DNA of 18,403 nucleotides from Caryophanales bacterium UBA6879 (GTDB lineage: Bacteria > Bacillota_I > Bacilli_A > RFN20 > CAG-288), in NCBI GenBank assembly GCA_002449135.1, contig DKCH01000034.1, positions 1-18,403 of the forward strand, in the 5' to 3' direction. The notes under the pieces are model-generated. The model was not told the DNA's origin, did not search any database, and was given only the letters and a program-made list of their open reading frames with translations. The translations under genes and the position numbers were made by a program. Of this stretch, positions 1-7,931 are shown piece by piece (within the stretch, counting starts at the first letter, position 1; the number at the start of each line of letters is the position of its first letter).

Positions 1-630
1 GTTAAATGTCCAATTTACCCATTATCAAATGGAATTGATTTAAAAACTTATGCTTATTCAGAAGAAAAAATTCAAAAATTCAAAAATGCTTTTAATATAA
101 ATAATGAAAAAGTTGTAATTGGAGTTGGGTTTCCTTTTAAAAGAAAAGGCTTAGATGTTTTCATACAAGTAGCAAGAAGTTTTCCTAATATCAAATTCAT
201 ATGGTTTGGTTCATTAGCAAAAATTTTAACTTCTTCTTATATTTTAAAATGTATAAAAAATAAACCAAATAATGTAATTCTTCCTGGATATCTATCTGGT
301 GATATTATTCAAGGCGCTTATTTATATGCTTCATGTTTACTTTTTCCAACAAAAGAAGAAACTGAAGGTATAGTTGTTTTAGAAGCTTTAGCATCTTATT
401 GCCCAGTAGTTACCACTAATATTCCTGTATTTAATGGTTGGCTAGATAATTGTAATTCATATCTATGCTCTAATTTAGATGAATTTAAAAAAGCCGTTAA
501 TACCTGTCTTCAAGGCAAGAACCAAGATTTAGTAAATAACGGCTATTTAGTAGCAAAAGAACGCGATTTAAAAATTATAGGTAGTAAATTAAAAGAAATA
601 TATCTTAATTTATTAGAAACTAAAATTTAA
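1..630 (+). CDS. GT4-family glycolipid glycosyltransferase, 3' part
   Basis: This is the C-terminal 209 residues of a GT-B fold, family 4 glycosyltransferase, open at the left window edge. The retaining GT4 signature E-x7-E is visible at partial residues 120 and 128 (EETEGIVVLEALAS), followed by PVVTTNIPVF and GWL. This block closely resembles the Acholeplasma alMGS type of diacylglycerol glucosyltransferase, which makes membrane glucolipids at the cytoplasmic face. The NGID motif and the F-P-F-K-R-K-G-L-D stretch also fit the nucleotide-sugar binding C-terminal lobe. The exact acceptor (diacylglycerol or monoglucosyl-diacylglycerol) cannot be decided from this part. It ends in TAA and converges with obg; the two stop codons overlap within a shared TTAA. 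Family is confident; the lipid role is inferred from motif similarity recalled from memory. Confidence 0.85.
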   Translation, partial: VKCPIYPLSNGIDLKTYAYSEEKIQKFKNAFNINNEKVVIGVGFPFKRKGLDVFIQVARSFPNIKFIWFGSLAKILTSSYILKCIKNKPNNVILPGYLSGDIIQGAYLYASCLLFPTKEETEGIVVLEALASYCPVVTTNIPVFNGWLDNCNSYLCSNLDEFKKAVNTCLQGKNQDLVNNGYLVAKERDLKIIGSKLKEIYLNLLETKI

Positions 631-1919
631 TCTTCTATATATTCAAAATCAAAATCATCAATAATAATAGTAGCTCCAGATTTAACTCCCATCTTTTTGA
701 GTTCATCAGAAATATTTAATGAATTAATATAAGACATTAATTTCATCATGCCTTCTTCAGTCTTAATATTAATTTTACGATAAGTATCAACAACTGTCTT
801 AGAGATGATTTCATACTTATTTTCACCTCTTTTAACAATCTTATAACCAAGCTTATTATCCCCTTCAGCTTTATAAACAGCTTCTTTTTGATCATCAGGA
901 GTAAATAAAACAAATGGTTTAGTTGCCTGAACTAATTCATAAGCTTTTCTAAGTAAAGGTTTTAAGCCTTCCTTTTTCAAAGCAGAAATCTCAAAAACTG
1001 GATATTTATTAGGATATTTTTCCTCTAACTTTTTCTTAAATATTTCTGCTTTTTCTTTTGCTCCTTCTTCATCAATTTTATTTAAAGCAATTATCATAGG
1101 TCTTTTTAAAAGATCCAATTTATATGAACCTAATTCCTTATTAATTGTTTCAAATTCATCAAAAGGATCACCTTCATAAGAATTAACATCAATAACATGA
1201 ATAATAACTCTACATCTTTCAATGTGTCTTAAAAAGACAAAACCAAGTCCTTTACCTAAACTTGCACCTTTAATTAAACCTGGTAAATCAGCTAGAACAA
1301 AAGACTCACTATCAGATAAATTTACTACCCCTAACATTGGCTCTAAAGTTGTAAAATGATATTCAGCAATTTTAGGCTTTGCATTAGAAACAACAGACAA
1401 AATAGTAGATTTTCCAACACTTGGAAGACCAACAAGGCCACAATCAGCTAAAAGCTTTAATTCTAAAATTAAAGTTTTCTTTTCTCCTAAAGTACCATTT
1501 TCAGCAATTCTTGGAGTTCTATTTGTAGATGATGCAAAACATTTATTACCTCTTCCACCTTTTCCACCTTTACAAGCTAAAAAAGTTAAATTAGGTTTAT
1601 CTAAATCAGCTAAAATTTGGCCATCTTCAGTAGATATTACTGTTCCAGTAGGAACTGTTAAATAAACATCTTCACCAGCTTTACCAAAAGAATTCTTTTT
1701 ATGTCCGTTATCACCATCTTCTGCTTTTACTTTGATAGCGTGACGATAATTTGATAATGTATTAATTCCATCTTTGGAAACAAAATAAATAGAGCCTCCT
1801 CTACCACCATTTCCACCATCAGGACCACCAAATTCTACACATTTTTCATGGCGAAAAGAAACTGAACCATCGCCTCCTTTACCAGCGACTAAATAAATTT
1901 TTGCACGATCAATAAACAT
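627..1919 (-). CDS. obg: Obg-family GTPase (ObgE/CgtA)
   Basis: This is a 430-aa essential GTPase that binds the 50S subunit and acts in ribosome assembly and stress control. The three domains are all present. The glycine-rich Obg fold covers about residues 1-158 (GGPDGGNGGRGG, KGGKGGRGN). The G domain covers about 159-335, with P-loop GLPSVGKS at 164-171, switch region HFTTLEP, DLPG at 211-214, NKID at 280-283 and the ISAL G5 element. A C-terminal OCT domain follows from about 355. The start ATG has a strong AAAGGAGG ribosome binding site. It lies just downstream of rpmA, in the rplU-prp-rpmA-obg order familiar from Bacilli. A terminator hairpin separates it from rpmA, so its expression may depend on readthrough. 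Length is normal for the family. Confidence 0.97.
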   Translation of the reverse strand: MFIDRAKIYLVAGKGGDGSVSFRHEKCVEFGGPDGGNGGRGGSIYFVSKDGINTLSNYRHAIKVKAEDGDNGHKKNSFGKAGEDVYLTVPTGTVISTEDGQILADLDKPNLTFLACKGGKGGRGNKCFASSTNRTPRIAENGTLGEKKTLILELKLLADCGLVGLPSVGKSTILSVVSNAKPKIAEYHFTTLEPMLGVVNLSDSESFVLADLPGLIKGASLGKGLGFVFLRHIERCRVIIHVIDVNSYEGDPFDEFETINKELGSYKLDLLKRPMIIALNKIDEEGAKEKAEIFKKKLEEKYPNKYPVFEISALKKEGLKPLLRKAYELVQATKPFVLFTPDDQKEAVYKAEGDNKLGYKIVKRGENKYEIISKTVVDTYRKINIKTEEGMMKLMSYINSLNISDELKKMGVKSGATIIIDDFDFEYIED

Positions 1920-1933
1920 TAACTAACCTCCTT

Positions 1934-1963
1934 TAAAAAAGCCTTCTAAGAAACTTAGAAGGC
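1934..1963 (-). terminator. Intrinsic terminator between rpmA and obg
   Basis: A perfect 10-bp stem with a 3-nt loop (arms 1954-1963 and 1941-1950, GCCTTCTAAG and its complement) is followed on the minus strand by six T residues (1940-1935). This has the form of a rho-independent terminator for the rplU-prp-rpmA transcript. The T-tract runs straight into the Shine-Dalgarno sequence of obg (1934-1927), leaving no room for a promoter between them. Confidence 0.85.
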
Positions 1964-1972
1964 TACTATAAC

Positions 1973-2263
1973 TTACTTACTGGTAACAGGATAAACTGAT
2001 ACTTTTTTACGATCACGGCCAAGATGTTCAAACTTAACTACACCATTAGAAGTGGCAAAAATAGAATCATCTTTAGCTTTTTTAGTATTTAAACCAGGAT
2101 GAATTTTAGTCCCTCTTTGACGATAAATAATACTTCCAGCAGTAATTAATTGACCATCACCAACTTTAGCACCTAATCTTCTACCGGCGGAATCTCTACC
2201 GTTTTTAGTAGAACCGACACCCTTATGAGAAGCAAAGAGTTGTAAATCTAATTTAATAATCAT
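1973..2263 (-). CDS. rpmA: 50S ribosomal protein L27
   Basis: This is the 96-aa large-subunit protein L27, whose N-terminal tail reaches the peptidyl transferase centre. The core SHKGVGSTKNGRDS and the following RRLGAKVGDGQ and IIYRQRGTKIHPG segments are diagnostic. It begins with an extension MIIKLDLQLFA before S12. In Firmicutes this extension is removed by the cysteine protease Prp, so the mature protein should start at S12. The prp gene lies immediately upstream, with 4 nt between its stop and this ATG. A GAAAGGAAA ribosome binding site lies inside the end of prp. A terminator follows the stop codon. Confidence 0.98.
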   Translation of the reverse strand: MIIKLDLQLFASHKGVGSTKNGRDSAGRRLGAKVGDGQLITAGSIIYRQRGTKIHPGLNTKKAKDDSIFATSNGVVKFEHLGRDRKKVSVYPVTSK

Positions 2264-2267
2264 CTTT

Positions 2268-2573
2268 TTATTTCCTTTCTAATTTTACATATTGAGGATA
2301 ATTTCTACATATACATTCAAGTTGTTTCATAATTACTTCTAAAACAATTTCATCATGTTTATTAATTTCCTCTTTAAATTCCAATTTTCCAAAACCATTA
2401 TCTAATTCAACATTGAGTTTATTCTCTTCATTAAAAGCTTCTAAACCAGTTTGGAAAACTGTGGATACTGCAGCGCAGATAAGATCATTACCTTTGCTAG
2501 CATAATTAGCATGACCACTAATGACTAGACTTTTTATCTTGTCATTTCGATACGTCACGACAATTTTAATCAT
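2268..2573 (-). CDS. prp: Ribosomal-processing cysteine protease Prp
   Basis: This 101-aa protein belongs to the Prp (YsxB) family, which cleaves the N-terminal extension of L27 so that it can function in the ribosome. The catalytic pair is visible as H21 in SGHANYASKGND and C33 in LICAAVS. The position between rplU and rpmA is the usual one, and the encoded L27 carries a cleavable extension, so enzyme and substrate are adjacent. The start ATG lies 5 nt after the rplU stop and has no strong ribosome binding site of its own, which suggests translational coupling to rplU. Length is typical. The call rests on motif and context together. Confidence 0.95.
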   Translation of the reverse strand: MIKIVVTYRNDKIKSLVISGHANYASKGNDLICAAVSTVFQTGLEAFNEENKLNVELDNGFGKLEFKEEINKHDEIVLEVIMKQLECICRNYPQYVKLERK

Positions 2574-2578
2574 TATTA

Positions 2579-2887
2579 TTAAGCTTTAATAGAAACTACA
2601 TTGATTTGAGTATAAGGTTGTCTATGACCTTGTGTTCTTCTGTAGTTAGCTTTGGCTTTGTATTTGAAGACGATAACTTTTTTAGTTTTTCCTTCTTTAG
2701 TAATCTTAGCGACAACTTTAGCACCTTCAACTAAAGGTGAACCAACTTTTACAGAATCACCAGATACTAATAAGACCTTATCAAAGACTACTTCGTCACC
2801 AACTTTACCATTAAGTTTTTCAACAAAATAGGTTTGACCTTCTTCAACGCGGAGTTGTTTTCCGCCAGTTTCAATAACTGCAAACAT
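2579..2887 (-). CDS. rplU: 50S ribosomal protein L21
   Basis: This 102-aa protein is ribosomal protein L21 of the large subunit, a 23S rRNA-binding beta-barrel protein. Diagnostic blocks are MFAVIETGGKQLRVEEG at the start, GSPLVEGAKVVAKI in the middle, and KYKAKANYRRTQGHRQPYT near the C-terminus. It is the first gene of the rplU-prp-rpmA-obg group. Its start is preceded by TAGGAGG about 10 nt upstream. A leader of roughly 120 nt and a near-consensus promoter precede it, which fits autogenous control through an L21 leader RNA as known in Firmicutes. Confidence 0.98.
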   Translation of the reverse strand: MFAVIETGGKQLRVEEGQTYFVEKLNGKVGDEVVFDKVLLVSGDSVKVGSPLVEGAKVVAKITKEGKTKKVIVFKYKAKANYRRTQGHRQPYTQINVVSIKA

Positions 2888-3009
2888 CCTTTTTCTTCCT
2901 CCTATATTTTTTCACTTTAATACTCGCTACATAAGGTCTAGAATCATTAAAAATCTAAGTTAGTTACCCTAAAATAGGCGGTTGAAAGCCAAGTGGAAGC
3001 AATTCAACT
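2888..3009 (-). ncRNA. Probable L21 leader (5' UTR of rplU)
   Basis: About 120 nt lie between the predicted transcription start near 3009 and the rplU ATG, unusually long for this compact genome. The minus-strand RNA can form a GTTGAA/TTCAAC stem (3008-3003 with 2986-2981) and a CCTA/TAGG hairpin (2978-2975 with 2971-2968), and it ends with the GGAGG ribosome binding site. Firmicutes rplU operons often carry an L21 leader bound by the protein. Position and structure fit that family, but I could not score it against a covariance model. Confidence 0.6.
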
Positions 3010-3015
3010 CTATTT

Positions 3016-3044
3016 ATCATAAGAATTTGCCAACTAACTGTCAA
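3016..3044 (-). promoter_or_regulatory. Promoter of rplU-prp-rpmA(-obg)
   Basis: On the minus strand the -35 box is a perfect TTGACA (3044-3039). It is separated by 17 nt from TATGAT (3021-3016), which matches the -10 consensus at five of six positions. It starts 5 nt past the mtaB stop codon (3050), so the ribosomal protein operon has its own strong SigA-type promoter. Confidence 0.9.
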
Positions 3045-3049
3045 GTATT

Positions 3050-4336
3050 TTAAGAAATAATTTCGTATTTTGTAATTAAATTTTTATCAACCACAACTTT
3101 TAATAATTTTCCATACAAATGTTCTTTAGAAAAAACCTTTAAATCAAGATAGTTTTCAGTATATCCACGATAAATATGGCCACCATTTTTATCTTCTAAT
3201 TTTTCTTCAACTAATAAATTTAATGTTTTACCAACAAATTTATCTAAATACTTATTTGCTAATTCTTCACCTAAACTAATTAGCCTTCTAGCTCTATCTT
3301 TGGCAATAGATCGATCAACCTGATCTTTCATATAATAAGCTTTAGTTAAAGGCCTTCTAGAATATGGGAAAACATGTAATCTCATAAAATTAACATCTTT
3401 AATAAAATTATAGGTTTCCATAAAATCTTCTTCAGTTTCAGAAGGAAAGCCGACAATAACATCAGTAGAAACAGCAAAATTATCAACTTCCTTTTCAAGT
3501 CTTAAAACTAATTTCTTAAAACCATCTGTATCATATTTTCTATTCATTAGATGGCAAATCCTTTCGCAACCTGATTGCAGAGGTAAATGTAAATGAGGAA
3601 CTAAACGTTTATTATTTTTTAATATATTAATCAGCTTTTCATCAACTTCAGAAAATTCTAATGAAGAAATTCTAACTCTAAAAGTTTTAGGCTCAATATT
3701 TAAAATATCTTCAATTAAATCAGAAAAAGTATAGTCAGGACCATTATTAAAAGAACCTGTATCAATACCTGTAATAACTATTTCTTTAAAACCATTTTTA
3801 GCTAAATTAGATATTTCATTTAAAATATTTTCTTTTTTACGGGAGCGTGATTTTCCTCTAGTTAAAGGAACAATACAATATGAGCAAAAATTATCACACC
3901 CATCTTGAATTTTAACAAATGCACGTACTTCAGATGAAAATTTTGAGATTTCCTGTTCCTCGTAAGAAAATTTTCTAGAATTTTCTTCTCTTAAAATCAA
4001 ATTGTTTTGTTTAATTAAATTAGAAGTAATCATAGAACGATTAGAAGTTCCAGTTAAAATTTTTACTTGCTTAATATCTCTAATTTTTTCAGGATGCAAT
4101 TGAGCAAAACACCCCATAACAACAATTTCAGAATCAGGATAATTTTTTGCCAAACTTCTAATTTTCATCATATCCTTTTTTTCAGCAACTTGGGTAACAG
4201 CACAAGTATTAATAATATAAATATCGGCTTTTTCTTCATCAGAATATTTAAAACCAGCCGCAAGTAATTGTTCCTTTAAAGCTTCAGATTCATATGAATT
4301 AACTTTACAACCTAATGTAATTGTTTTAAAAGTCAT
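3050..4336 (-). CDS. mtaB: tRNA (t6A37) methylthiotransferase MtaB
   Basis: This radical-SAM methylthiotransferase of about 428 aa converts t6A37 to ms2t6A37 in ANN-decoding tRNAs. The N-terminal MTTase domain has the three cluster cysteines C10 (TLGCKVN), C45 (NTCAVT) and C76 (MGCFAQ). The radical-SAM cluster motif CxxxCxxC is C147, C151, C154 (DGCDNFCSYC). A TRAM-like C-terminal tail follows. The TLGCKVN start and the NTCAVT motif fit MtaB rather than MiaB or RimO. The frame stays open upstream, but two adjacent ATGs follow AAGGAGG. The second, at 4336, has 6 nt spacing and gives the canonical N-terminus, so I chose it. It overlaps the 3' end of the preceding gene by 11 bp, so the two are probably co-transcribed and coupled. 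Confidence 0.93.
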   Translation of the reverse strand: MTFKTITLGCKVNSYESEALKEQLLAAGFKYSDEEKADIYIINTCAVTQVAEKKDMMKIRSLAKNYPDSEIVVMGCFAQLHPEKIRDIKQVKILTGTSNRSMITSNLIKQNNLILREENSRKFSYEEQEISKFSSEVRAFVKIQDGCDNFCSYCIVPLTRGKSRSRKKENILNEISNLAKNGFKEIVITGIDTGSFNNGPDYTFSDLIEDILNIEPKTFRVRISSLEFSEVDEKLINILKNNKRLVPHLHLPLQSGCERICHLMNRKYDTDGFKKLVLRLEKEVDNFAVSTDVIVGFPSETEEDFMETYNFIKDVNFMRLHVFPYSRRPLTKAYYMKDQVDRSIAKDRARRLISLGEELANKYLDKFVGKTLNLLVEEKLEDKNGGHIYRGYTENYLDLKVFSKEHLYGKLLKVVVDKNLITKYEIIS

Positions 4337-5096
4337 CATTAACCTCCTTATTTTTAATATATTGTAAGGTTTTAAGTGAAATAAAATGGCACTGATATAA
4401 ATGATCAATAAAATCATTTTTTCTAAAATTGAAATAATCATCCATTATTTTATTTAAATGGTCAAAAAGATGTGATTTTCTTCTTTCAATCATTTTAGTA
4501 TCAAATAAATTGATTTGTTCTTCCAAAGTTCCTTGATCAGTAATAACAAAAATCATCTCTAATTCAATAGAATAAAATGCAGCAAGCTTTTTATTTGGAC
4601 TAATTTTAATTAAAACCAAATTAGTAAATAAAGAATCAAACACATGATAACCATAAGTAGTAAAAGGATTAACTATCATATCATCAAAATCATCCTTTAA
4701 ATTGCTATAAGGTTTTTTTAATAATAATGGTAAATCATTTGAATAAGCATTATTAATCACTTTAGAGAAAAAAGGCACATAAATTATTTCTCTATTATAT
4801 TTAAAAAAAGACAAACGATTATGTATCAAAACATTAATTTCTCTTTTCTTCAAATTCGCTTCTTTATAAAGTTCTACTTCGCTTTCTATATGATTTTTAT
4901 TAATTAATCCTTCCAAAACTATACAAGTTTTAATCAAACTAAAAGCATCACCAGTAGAATCGTATTTTCTTAGTTGGATATAATTTGAAATAAGATGAAT
5001 ATTTTCATCATAAAATTTTTTATAAGATGATTTAGCTAATAAATTAGATTTATCACATTTTAAACGTAGATAGCTAAAAAGTGAAAATTTTCCCAT
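4326..5096 (-). CDS. Hypothetical protein, 256 aa, upstream of mtaB
   Basis: I do not recognise a family. The protein is rich in Lys, Asn, Phe, Tyr and Leu, with no signal peptide and no clear membrane segment, so it is probably cytoplasmic. Predicted character is helical in the first 100 residues (YDSTGDAFSLIKTCIVLEGL; ELYKEANLKKREINVLIHNR) and mixed alpha/beta later (NLVLIKISPNKKLAAFYSIE, MIFVITDQGT), ending in a charged helical tail. It shares an 11-bp overlap with mtaB, so it is probably translated from the same mRNA. A tRNA- or translation-related role is possible only by context. The ATG used has no good ribosome binding site, so the start is uncertain. A terminator for the upstream ATPase gene lies about 30 bp before it. 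Confidence 0.8.
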   Translation of the reverse strand: MGKFSLFSYLRLKCDKSNLLAKSSYKKFYDENIHLISNYIQLRKYDSTGDAFSLIKTCIVLEGLINKNHIESEVELYKEANLKKREINVLIHNRLSFFKYNREIIYVPFFSKVINNAYSNDLPLLLKKPYSNLKDDFDDMIVNPFTTYGYHVFDSLFTNLVLIKISPNKKLAAFYSIELEMIFVITDQGTLEEQINLFDTKMIERRKSHLFDHLNKIMDDYFNFRKNDFIDHLYQCHFISLKTLQYIKNKEVNDDF

Positions 5097-5127
5097 ACTT
5101 AATTAATTTAACATATTTAAGAAAAGT

Positions 5128-5153
5128 AAAAAAGGGAAATGAATTCCCTTTTT
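5128..5153 (-). terminator. Intrinsic terminator after the P-type ATPase
   Basis: A 10-bp stem (5153-5144 with 5138-5129, AAAAAGGGAA and its complement) encloses a 5-nt loop. On the minus strand the run of six T residues after GGGAAA's partner arm gives an intrinsic terminator. It sits 26 nt past the ATPase stop codon and before the 256-aa gene, so that gene must have its own promoter, which I could not identify. Confidence 0.8.
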
Positions 5154-5178
5154 ATACAATTAAATACCCTTTTACTTA

Positions 5179-7926
5179 TTATTTTTGTTTCAAACTAATT
5201 TTAGAATGGATATGATAAACACCGACCAATATTTCGTGTAAAACTAAAGGAATAATAGAGAATGCAGCGGTAATTAACCATTCTTGCCAATCAAGTCCAT
5301 ATTCACCAGAAGCAACTTTGAATAAATCCTGAACACCCGGAGTCTCAATAACAAATAATTGGAGACCAACACCAAAAGCAAAGGCAATAAGCATCATAAT
5401 GTTTTTATCTTTAAATACGTGAACAAAAGATCTTCTTAAATTTGAAACACCAATCATATGGAACAATTCAGATAAGGCTAAGGTAGTAAATGCCATAGTT
5501 TGTGCTTGATGTAAAATATTAGGATCTTCATATAATTTTGCCACAGCATCATAAGTGTATGCACCTTGTAACCATGCAGCAGCAAAATAAGTAATTAAAA
5601 CACCAACTGTTAAGAAGGCGCCATACATTAAAGTGTTCTTTAAACCACCCTTTGCGAAAATAGATTCATTAGCACCTCTAGGTTTATCTTCCATCAATTT
5701 GGGATCGCCTGGATCCATACCTAAGGCAATAGCAGGTAAAGAATCAGTGACCAAATTAACCCATAAGAGGTGGATAGCAATTAATGGAGATGGCAAGCCT
5801 AAACAAATAATAATAAACATTACTAAGACTTCAGCAATATTAGAAGAAAGCAAGAAAATAACTGTTTTCTTAATATTAGCATAAATAGAACGTCCTTCTT
5901 CAACAGCCTTTTCAATAGAAGCAAAGTTATCATCAGTTAAAACCATATCAGCAGCAGATTTAGCAACATCAGTACCAGTAATACCCATAGCAATACCAAT
6001 ATCAGCAGCCTTTAAGGAAGGAGCATCATTAACACCATCACCAGTCATAGCACAAATATTGCCATTAGCTTCAAATGCTTTAACAATTTGAACCTTATTT
6101 TCTGGAGAAACACGGGCAAACACTCTAACATTTTTGCATTTTTCCTGTAATTCTTCAGGAGTTAATTTATCAACTTCAGCACCTAACATGGTTTGATTAA
6201 TGTTATCAGCAATACCTAAATCTTTAGCAATAGCAAAGGCAGTATCTTTATGGTCACCAGTAATCATTACAGTAGTTATACCAGCATTCTTAAATTTACT
6301 AACAGCTGGTTTAGCCTCAGGTCTAGCAGGGTCAATCATAGCAACTAAACCAACAAAGATTAAATTATCTTCTTTGATTTTAGATTCATGATTATAAGCA
6401 AGAGCTAAAACACGTAATGCTTTATCTGAAAAATATTTATTAGCTTTATAAATTTCATCAATATCAGCTTTAGTAATTTCTCTAACTTTGCCATCTACTT
6501 GAATTTTTGTAGTATGTTTTAAAATAGAATCTAAAGCACCTTTAGTATAGGTAATTTTTTTACCATCGGCTTCTTGATGTTGAGTAGACATCATTTTTCT
6601 AACAGAATCAAATGGAATTTCATCAATTCTAGGAGTAGTAGCTTCTAATGCTGATTTATGTAAATTAAAATCATTAGCAAAAACAACAAGAGCAATTTCA
6701 GTAGGATCACCAAATAAGCCTTCATCAACAGTAGCATTAGAACATAAAGACATACCAGTTGCTAATAATCTTAATTGTGTATCTTCGTTATCATTTTTAA
6801 AGAAATCACTAGAATAATAATGACCTAAGGTAAATGCTTCAACAACAGTCATCTTATTTTGTGTTAAAGTACCAGTTTTATCTGAGCAAACAACACTAAC
6901 AGCACCTAATGTTTCAACAGAAGGTAATTTTCTTACAACAGTATTAACCTTTACCATTCTTTGAACACCTATTGATAAAACAATAGTAACAACAGCAGCT
7001 AAACCTTCAGGAATTGCAGCTACGGCTAAAGCAATAGCAGTTAAAACAGCATCAATCCAATTATCAATATTACTAGGATCTCCATTAATAAAAATCCAAA
7101 CAATATCAACAGCTAGAACCAAAACAATAATAAGCAAAGTAAGTAAGCCTAAAAACTTACCTAATTTATCTAGAGATTTTTGTAAAGGTGTTTCTACATC
7201 TTCTTGTTCATCTAATGATGAGGCAATTTTACCAATTTGGGTATTCATACCAGTTGCTACAACTACACCCATACCACGTCCATAAGTAACTGGAGTTGAC
7301 ATATAAGCTAAGTTTACACGATCACCAATAGGTACATCTTTAGAAAAAGTAATAGAGGCGTCTTTTTCAACAGGTACAGATTCACCAGTTAAAGAAGATT
7401 CGTTAGCCTTTAAATTAACAGCTTCAATCAATCTTAAATCAGCACCAATAGTATCTCCTTCTTCTAATAAAACTATATCTCCAGGAACTAAATCAGAAGA
7501 TTTAATTTTTACTCTTTTTCCATCTCTAATAACTGTAGATTCAGGAGAAGAAAGTTTCTTTAAGGCATCTAAAGATGTTTGTGCCTTTACTTCTTGAACA
7601 GTACCAATTACAGAGTTCATGATGATAACAGCTAAAATTATAATAACATCTGGCCAGTCACCAACTTCAAAAAAGTCAAAACCATCTTTAATAGTTTCGT
7701 AAATTGATACACCAATGGTAACAGCAATAGCCGCAAATAAAACGAAAATCATTGGATTATTCATTTGCTCAAAGAAAATTCTAATTGCTGATTTTTTCTT
7801 TTTTTCCTGTAATTTGTTTTCTCCAAACTTTAAAAGTCTTTCGCTAGCTTCTTTGCTAGTTAATCCAAGTTTTGCATCAGTTACTTGATCTTTTAAGGTC
7901 TCCTCAATGCTTTTTGTTTCAAACAT
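5179..7926 (-). CDS. P2-type cation-transporting ATPase, probable Mn2+/Ca2+ exporter
   Basis: This 915-aa protein is a P-type ATPase of the P2A (SERCA/PMR1-like) group that pumps divalent cations out of the cytoplasm. Domains in order: a cation-ATPase N-terminal domain; membrane helices near 56-75 and 93-113; the actuator with TGES at 180-183; helices around 257-320 including PEGL at 306-309; the phosphorylation motif CSDKTGTLT with D349; the nucleotide-binding domain; TGDHKDTA near 556; TGDGVNDA with D630; and six C-terminal helices. Family members export Ca2+ or Mn2+. The yybP-ykoY-type Mn2+ riboswitch directly upstream favours Mn2+ as the physiological substrate. The start has a strong AAAAGGAGG site and the gene ends at an intrinsic terminator, so it forms a single-gene transcript. 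Family is certain; ion specificity is inferred from regulation. Confidence 0.95.
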   Translation of the reverse strand: MFETKSIEETLKDQVTDAKLGLTSKEASERLLKFGENKLQEKKKKSAIRIFFEQMNNPMIFVLFAAIAVTIGVSIYETIKDGFDFFEVGDWPDVIIILAVIIMNSVIGTVQEVKAQTSLDALKKLSSPESTVIRDGKRVKIKSSDLVPGDIVLLEEGDTIGADLRLIEAVNLKANESSLTGESVPVEKDASITFSKDVPIGDRVNLAYMSTPVTYGRGMGVVVATGMNTQIGKIASSLDEQEDVETPLQKSLDKLGKFLGLLTLLIIVLVLAVDIVWIFINGDPSNIDNWIDAVLTAIALAVAAIPEGLAAVVTIVLSIGVQRMVKVNTVVRKLPSVETLGAVSVVCSDKTGTLTQNKMTVVEAFTLGHYYSSDFFKNDNEDTQLRLLATGMSLCSNATVDEGLFGDPTEIALVVFANDFNLHKSALEATTPRIDEIPFDSVRKMMSTQHQEADGKKITYTKGALDSILKHTTKIQVDGKVREITKADIDEIYKANKYFSDKALRVLALAYNHESKIKEDNLIFVGLVAMIDPARPEAKPAVSKFKNAGITTVMITGDHKDTAFAIAKDLGIADNINQTMLGAEVDKLTPEELQEKCKNVRVFARVSPENKVQIVKAFEANGNICAMTGDGVNDAPSLKAADIGIAMGITGTDVAKSAADMVLTDDNFASIEKAVEEGRSIYANIKKTVIFLLSSNIAEVLVMFIIICLGLPSPLIAIHLLWVNLVTDSLPAIALGMDPGDPKLMEDKPRGANESIFAKGGLKNTLMYGAFLTVGVLITYFAAAWLQGAYTYDAVAKLYEDPNILHQAQTMAFTTLALSELFHMIGVSNLRRSFVHVFKDKNIMMLIAFAFGVGLQLFVIETPGVQDLFKVASGEYGLDWQEWLITAAFSIIPLVLHEILVGVYHIHSKISLKQK

Positions 7927-7931
7927 AATAT

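Noticed and set aside
4067..4267. Plus-strand open frame of 66 codons inside mtaB
   Set aside because: It is antisense to well-conserved mtaB motifs, has no ribosome binding site and no family resemblance.
4337..4441. N-terminal extension of MtaB
   Set aside because: The extra 35 residues lie within the upstream gene, and the ribosome binding site AAGGAGG points to the ATG at 4336, where the canonical MTTase N-terminus begins.
5633..6391. Two plus-strand open frames inside the P-type ATPase gene
   Set aside because: They lie opposite conserved ATPase motifs and reflect codon bias of the true gene.
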